Positions 5,175 to 6,748 of a DNA stretch of 6,748 nucleotides are shown piece by piece. The notes below the pieces were generated by a model. It saw only the letters and a list, made by a program, of their open reading frames with translations. It was not told the DNA's origin and ran no database searches. The position numbers were made by a program, and so were the translations under genes. Source of the stretch: Rhodoferax sp. UBA4127 (GTDB lineage: Bacteria; Pseudomonadota; Gammaproteobacteria; Burkholderiales; Burkholderiaceae_C); the NCBI GenBank assembly GCA_002381045.1, contig DFWT01000258.1, positions 5,437 through 12,184 on the forward strand, in the 5' to 3' direction. Position 1 is the first letter of the stretch. The number at the start of each line of letters is the position of its first letter.

Positions 5175-5998
5175 AAGCGCCGTTTCCAACGCAAATAAAA
5201 AAAATAGATGACCAGCCGTCTGAGAAGTTTGAGCGCTGAAAAAACCACCAACAAACAGAACTGGAAAAAATTTACATAACGTCCTTGAAAGAGTCTTCGG
5301 TAGTTGCTCAAATCACTTCGTGCCATAAGCCAAATTTGTGAGCTCAATCCGGAAACTCCGTAAGACTCTTTATATATGGCTACGAGCACGCAACTGAGTT
5401 TAGCTACGCATAAGCCATCACAGACAACACACATCCAAAGCATGTGGTCCTCCATATGGCGCTGGCCATCAATAAATCTCTGAGATATATTTCGACGAAC
5501 CATCACGGATGGTGTAACAAACTGATTCTTCAATACCATCGACCACTTCCGAACAATCGATGGCGCAGCTTTGGTAACAGACCAACGTGGCAATTCAGCA
5601 CTCTCAAGCAAACCAAAATCATGCCCAGACATCGCAACATCGGAATGTGCTTGCATGTAGCCATACTGAATCTCGATTTTTTGTGGATGCCAAGCGTCGT
5701 CGGAGTCCAAAAATGCAATGTAGGGGTGGGTGGACGCTGCCCACCCAGCATTGCGAGCACTAGCCGCGCCGACGTTCAGAACTAACAAAACAAGTTTGAT
5801 CCAGTCTGACCCATACTGCACCTGCAACTTATGCAACAAGGCACGAGTGCCATCCCCGCTAGCATCGTCAACAAGAATTACCTCCGCCGGACGCAGCGTT
5901 TGTAAAGCCACAGAAGCAACGGCACGATCAAGCGTGGCCACGCAGCGGAAACAGGGAATGATGACCGACACGGGGGCATGGCTCATCGGCTGGCTCAT
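5171..5998 (-). CDS. Family 2 glycosyltransferase
   Basis: This 275-residue GT-A enzyme has a well-preserved N-terminal catalytic domain: VSVIIPCFR (10-18), ILVDDASGDGT (41-51, nucleotide binding), NVGAASARNAGW (75-86) and AFLDSDD (95-101, the DxD metal/nucleotide site). A probable catalytic ED occurs in HMEDHMLW at 181-188. Residues about 241-268 are hydrophobic and end in a basic tail (LRWKRRL), suggesting membrane association next to the lipid-linked acceptor. Donor and linkage are unknown. The frame is open to an ATG at 6079, but that would overlap the upstream gene by 85 bases and add 27 residues unlike a GT N-terminus. ATG 5998 gives an exact ATGA overlap with the upstream stop, has GGA 7 bases upstream, and puts VSVIIP at the normal distance. 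A T8 run (coding strand 5204-5197) lies near the 3' end. Confidence 0.92.
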   Translation of the reverse strand: MSQPMSHAPVSVIIPCFRCVATLDRAVASVALQTLRPAEVILVDDASGDGTRALLHKLQVQYGSDWIKLVLLVLNVGAASARNAGWAASTHPYIAFLDSDDAWHPQKIEIQYGYMQAHSDVAMSGHDFGLLESAELPRWSVTKAAPSIVRKWSMVLKNQFVTPSVMVRRNISQRFIDGQRHMEDHMLWMCVVCDGLCVAKLSCVLVAIYKESYGVSGLSSQIWLMARSDLSNYRRLFQGRYVNFFQFCLLVVFSALKLLRRLVIYFFYLRWKRRL

Positions 5999-6748
5999 AC
6001 CTTGGTCCAATAGGCGGGCAGGCCCATGCAACGGCGACCCCAGTCTAGCAGCACCGATGTAGCGCGCGTTCCCAAACATTTCATAACTATTTGCCGCGTG
6101 TATACACGCACCAAAGACATCGTCTGGGGCAACCAGCGGACTTTCAGCCCATTTTTCCGTTGCGCCAAATTTACTTCCTTTAATCCTTTTAGCGTGCTGG
6201 ACGGGTTGGAACTCAGCCCCCCAGGACGCATGGCCGTCACAACCAGTTCACCCAAGAATTGGGGGGGAGGACCCTTTAGACTTCTAAGCAAAAATTCATA
6301 GTCGCCGGCGATACGGAATGCAGGATCGAAGCCTCCGTTTGCGTCAAACAGACCGCGCCTGTGCATCACAGCCGGATGTGGCAAACACATTTGCCTCTTG
6401 AATCGCGCCTCAAGCCGTTCCCAGGGGTCACCCAACTCAAACATCGGCTCGCTGTTTCGGTCTAACAACACAATTTTTCCATAGGCGATCAATGTCTGGA
6501 CAGGCAGGTTTACCAATTTTTGGGTCAGTTGCTGAACCACATCGCTGTTCCAGAGGAAGTCATCTGCGCCCAAAAAACAAATCCATTCTCCGCGTGCATG
6601 CTTCAAGGCCTTGTTCCAGGCGTCGTACACGCCACAGTCTGGTTCCGATCTCCAGTAGGCAAAGTGGCCGGCCTGGCTGCGCAATATATCGAGGGATCCG
6701 TCGGTGGATGCGCCGTCGATCACGACGAGTTCATAATTCTTACAGGTC
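5995..6748 (-). CDS. Family 2 glycosyltransferase, WfgS-like, N-terminus beyond right edge
   Basis: The frame stays open to the window end: codons before base 6723 read TCKNYELV and lead straight into VIDGASTDGS, so the GTG at 6723 is internal and about 30-40 N-terminal residues (the first strand, SIITV-like) are missing. About 250 residues are visible. Diagnostic segments are VIDGASTDGSLDIL, WRSEPDCGVYDAWNKAL, GEWICFLGADDFL (the DxD equivalent), HPAVMHRRGLFD and GGFDPAFRIAGDYEFLLR; this combination is typical of the WfgS-like GT2 group in O-antigen clusters. The donor is unknown. The gene ends in TGA overlapping the next ATG by 4 bases. A C7 tract on the coding strand (6267-6261) encodes the prolines of GPPPQF with the frame intact. 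Confidence 0.92.
   Translation of the reverse strand, partial: TCKNYELVVIDGASTDGSLDILRSQAGHFAYWRSEPDCGVYDAWNKALKHARGEWICFLGADDFLWNSDVVQQLTQKLVNLPVQTLIAYGKIVLLDRNSEPMFELGDPWERLEARFKRQMCLPHPAVMHRRGLFDANGGFDPAFRIAGDYEFLLRSLKGPPPQFLGELVVTAMRPGGLSSNPSSTLKGLKEVNLAQRKNGLKVRWLPQTMSLVRVYTRQIVMKCLGTRATSVLLDWGRRCMGLPAYWTKV
6261..6267. repeat. C7 homopolymer (coding strand) inside a glycosyltransferase gene
   Basis: Seven G on the plus strand, C7 on the coding strand, encode part of PPPQ in the WfgS-like glycosyltransferase. A one-base slip would truncate the C-terminal third. The frame here is intact, and the tract is at the short end for known phase-variable genes. Confidence 0.4.

Noticed and set aside
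5999..6079. N-terminal extension of the second glycosyltransferase to ATG 6079
   Set aside because: The 27 extra residues lie inside the upstream gene, do not resemble a GT2 N-terminus, and the ATGA start at 5998 fits the pattern of the other junctions.

Overview
The window is the tail of a surface-polysaccharide (O-antigen or capsule type) biosynthesis locus, with every gene on the minus strand, so transcription runs from the right edge to the left edge. The organism is most likely a betaproteobacterium of the Burkholderiales, probably Comamonadaceae-like. This rests on the H-NS-type protein ending in the beta-proteobacterial 'WTGRG.xPRWL' style, the ArgB-like N-terminus ending DKAEILAQ, and the moderately high GC of the flanking genes. 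The assignment is an inference, and no species can be named.

Layout in transcription order, right to left: a family 2 glycosyltransferase whose N-terminus lies beyond the window (6748-5995); a second GT2 (5998-5171); a third GT2 of the rhamnosyltransferase-like subfamily (5174-4410); an extended SDR NAD-dependent 4-reductase/epimerase (4413-3466); and a small monotopic phosphoglycosyl transferase (3469-2909). These five genes are joined by four consecutive 4-base ATGA stop/start overlaps, a translationally coupled run. After a 52-base gap comes a small H-NS-family nucleoid protein (2856-2545). After 24 bases comes a membrane-anchored WbpM/FlaA1-like UDP-GlcNAc 4,6-dehydratase (2520-655). After 57 bases, which hold a palindromic operator, come a YefM/YoeB toxin-antitoxin pair (597-343 and 339-73) and then the first codons of what looks like argB, acetylglutamate kinase (56 to beyond the left edge).

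The genes can be read as one pathway. The 4,6-dehydratase makes UDP-4-keto-6-deoxy-GlcNAc, and the SDR would reduce or epimerise it (UDP-QuiNAc is the best guess, by analogy with WbpM/WbpV and WreV/WreQ). The phosphoglycosyl transferase would load that sugar-1-phosphate onto undecaprenyl phosphate, and the three GT2 enzymes would extend the lipid-linked repeat unit. Polymerase, flippase and further transferases, if present, lie upstream (to the right), outside the window. The left end looks like the border of the locus, where a toxin-antitoxin module sits between the polysaccharide genes and a core arginine-biosynthesis gene.

No RNA gene, CRISPR array, insertion sequence or convincing rho-independent terminator was seen. 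No stretch over 60 bases lacks a gene. Nothing here is a clearly new system; the points of most interest are the complete initiating-sugar module interrupted by an H-NS gene, and the TA module abutting argB.
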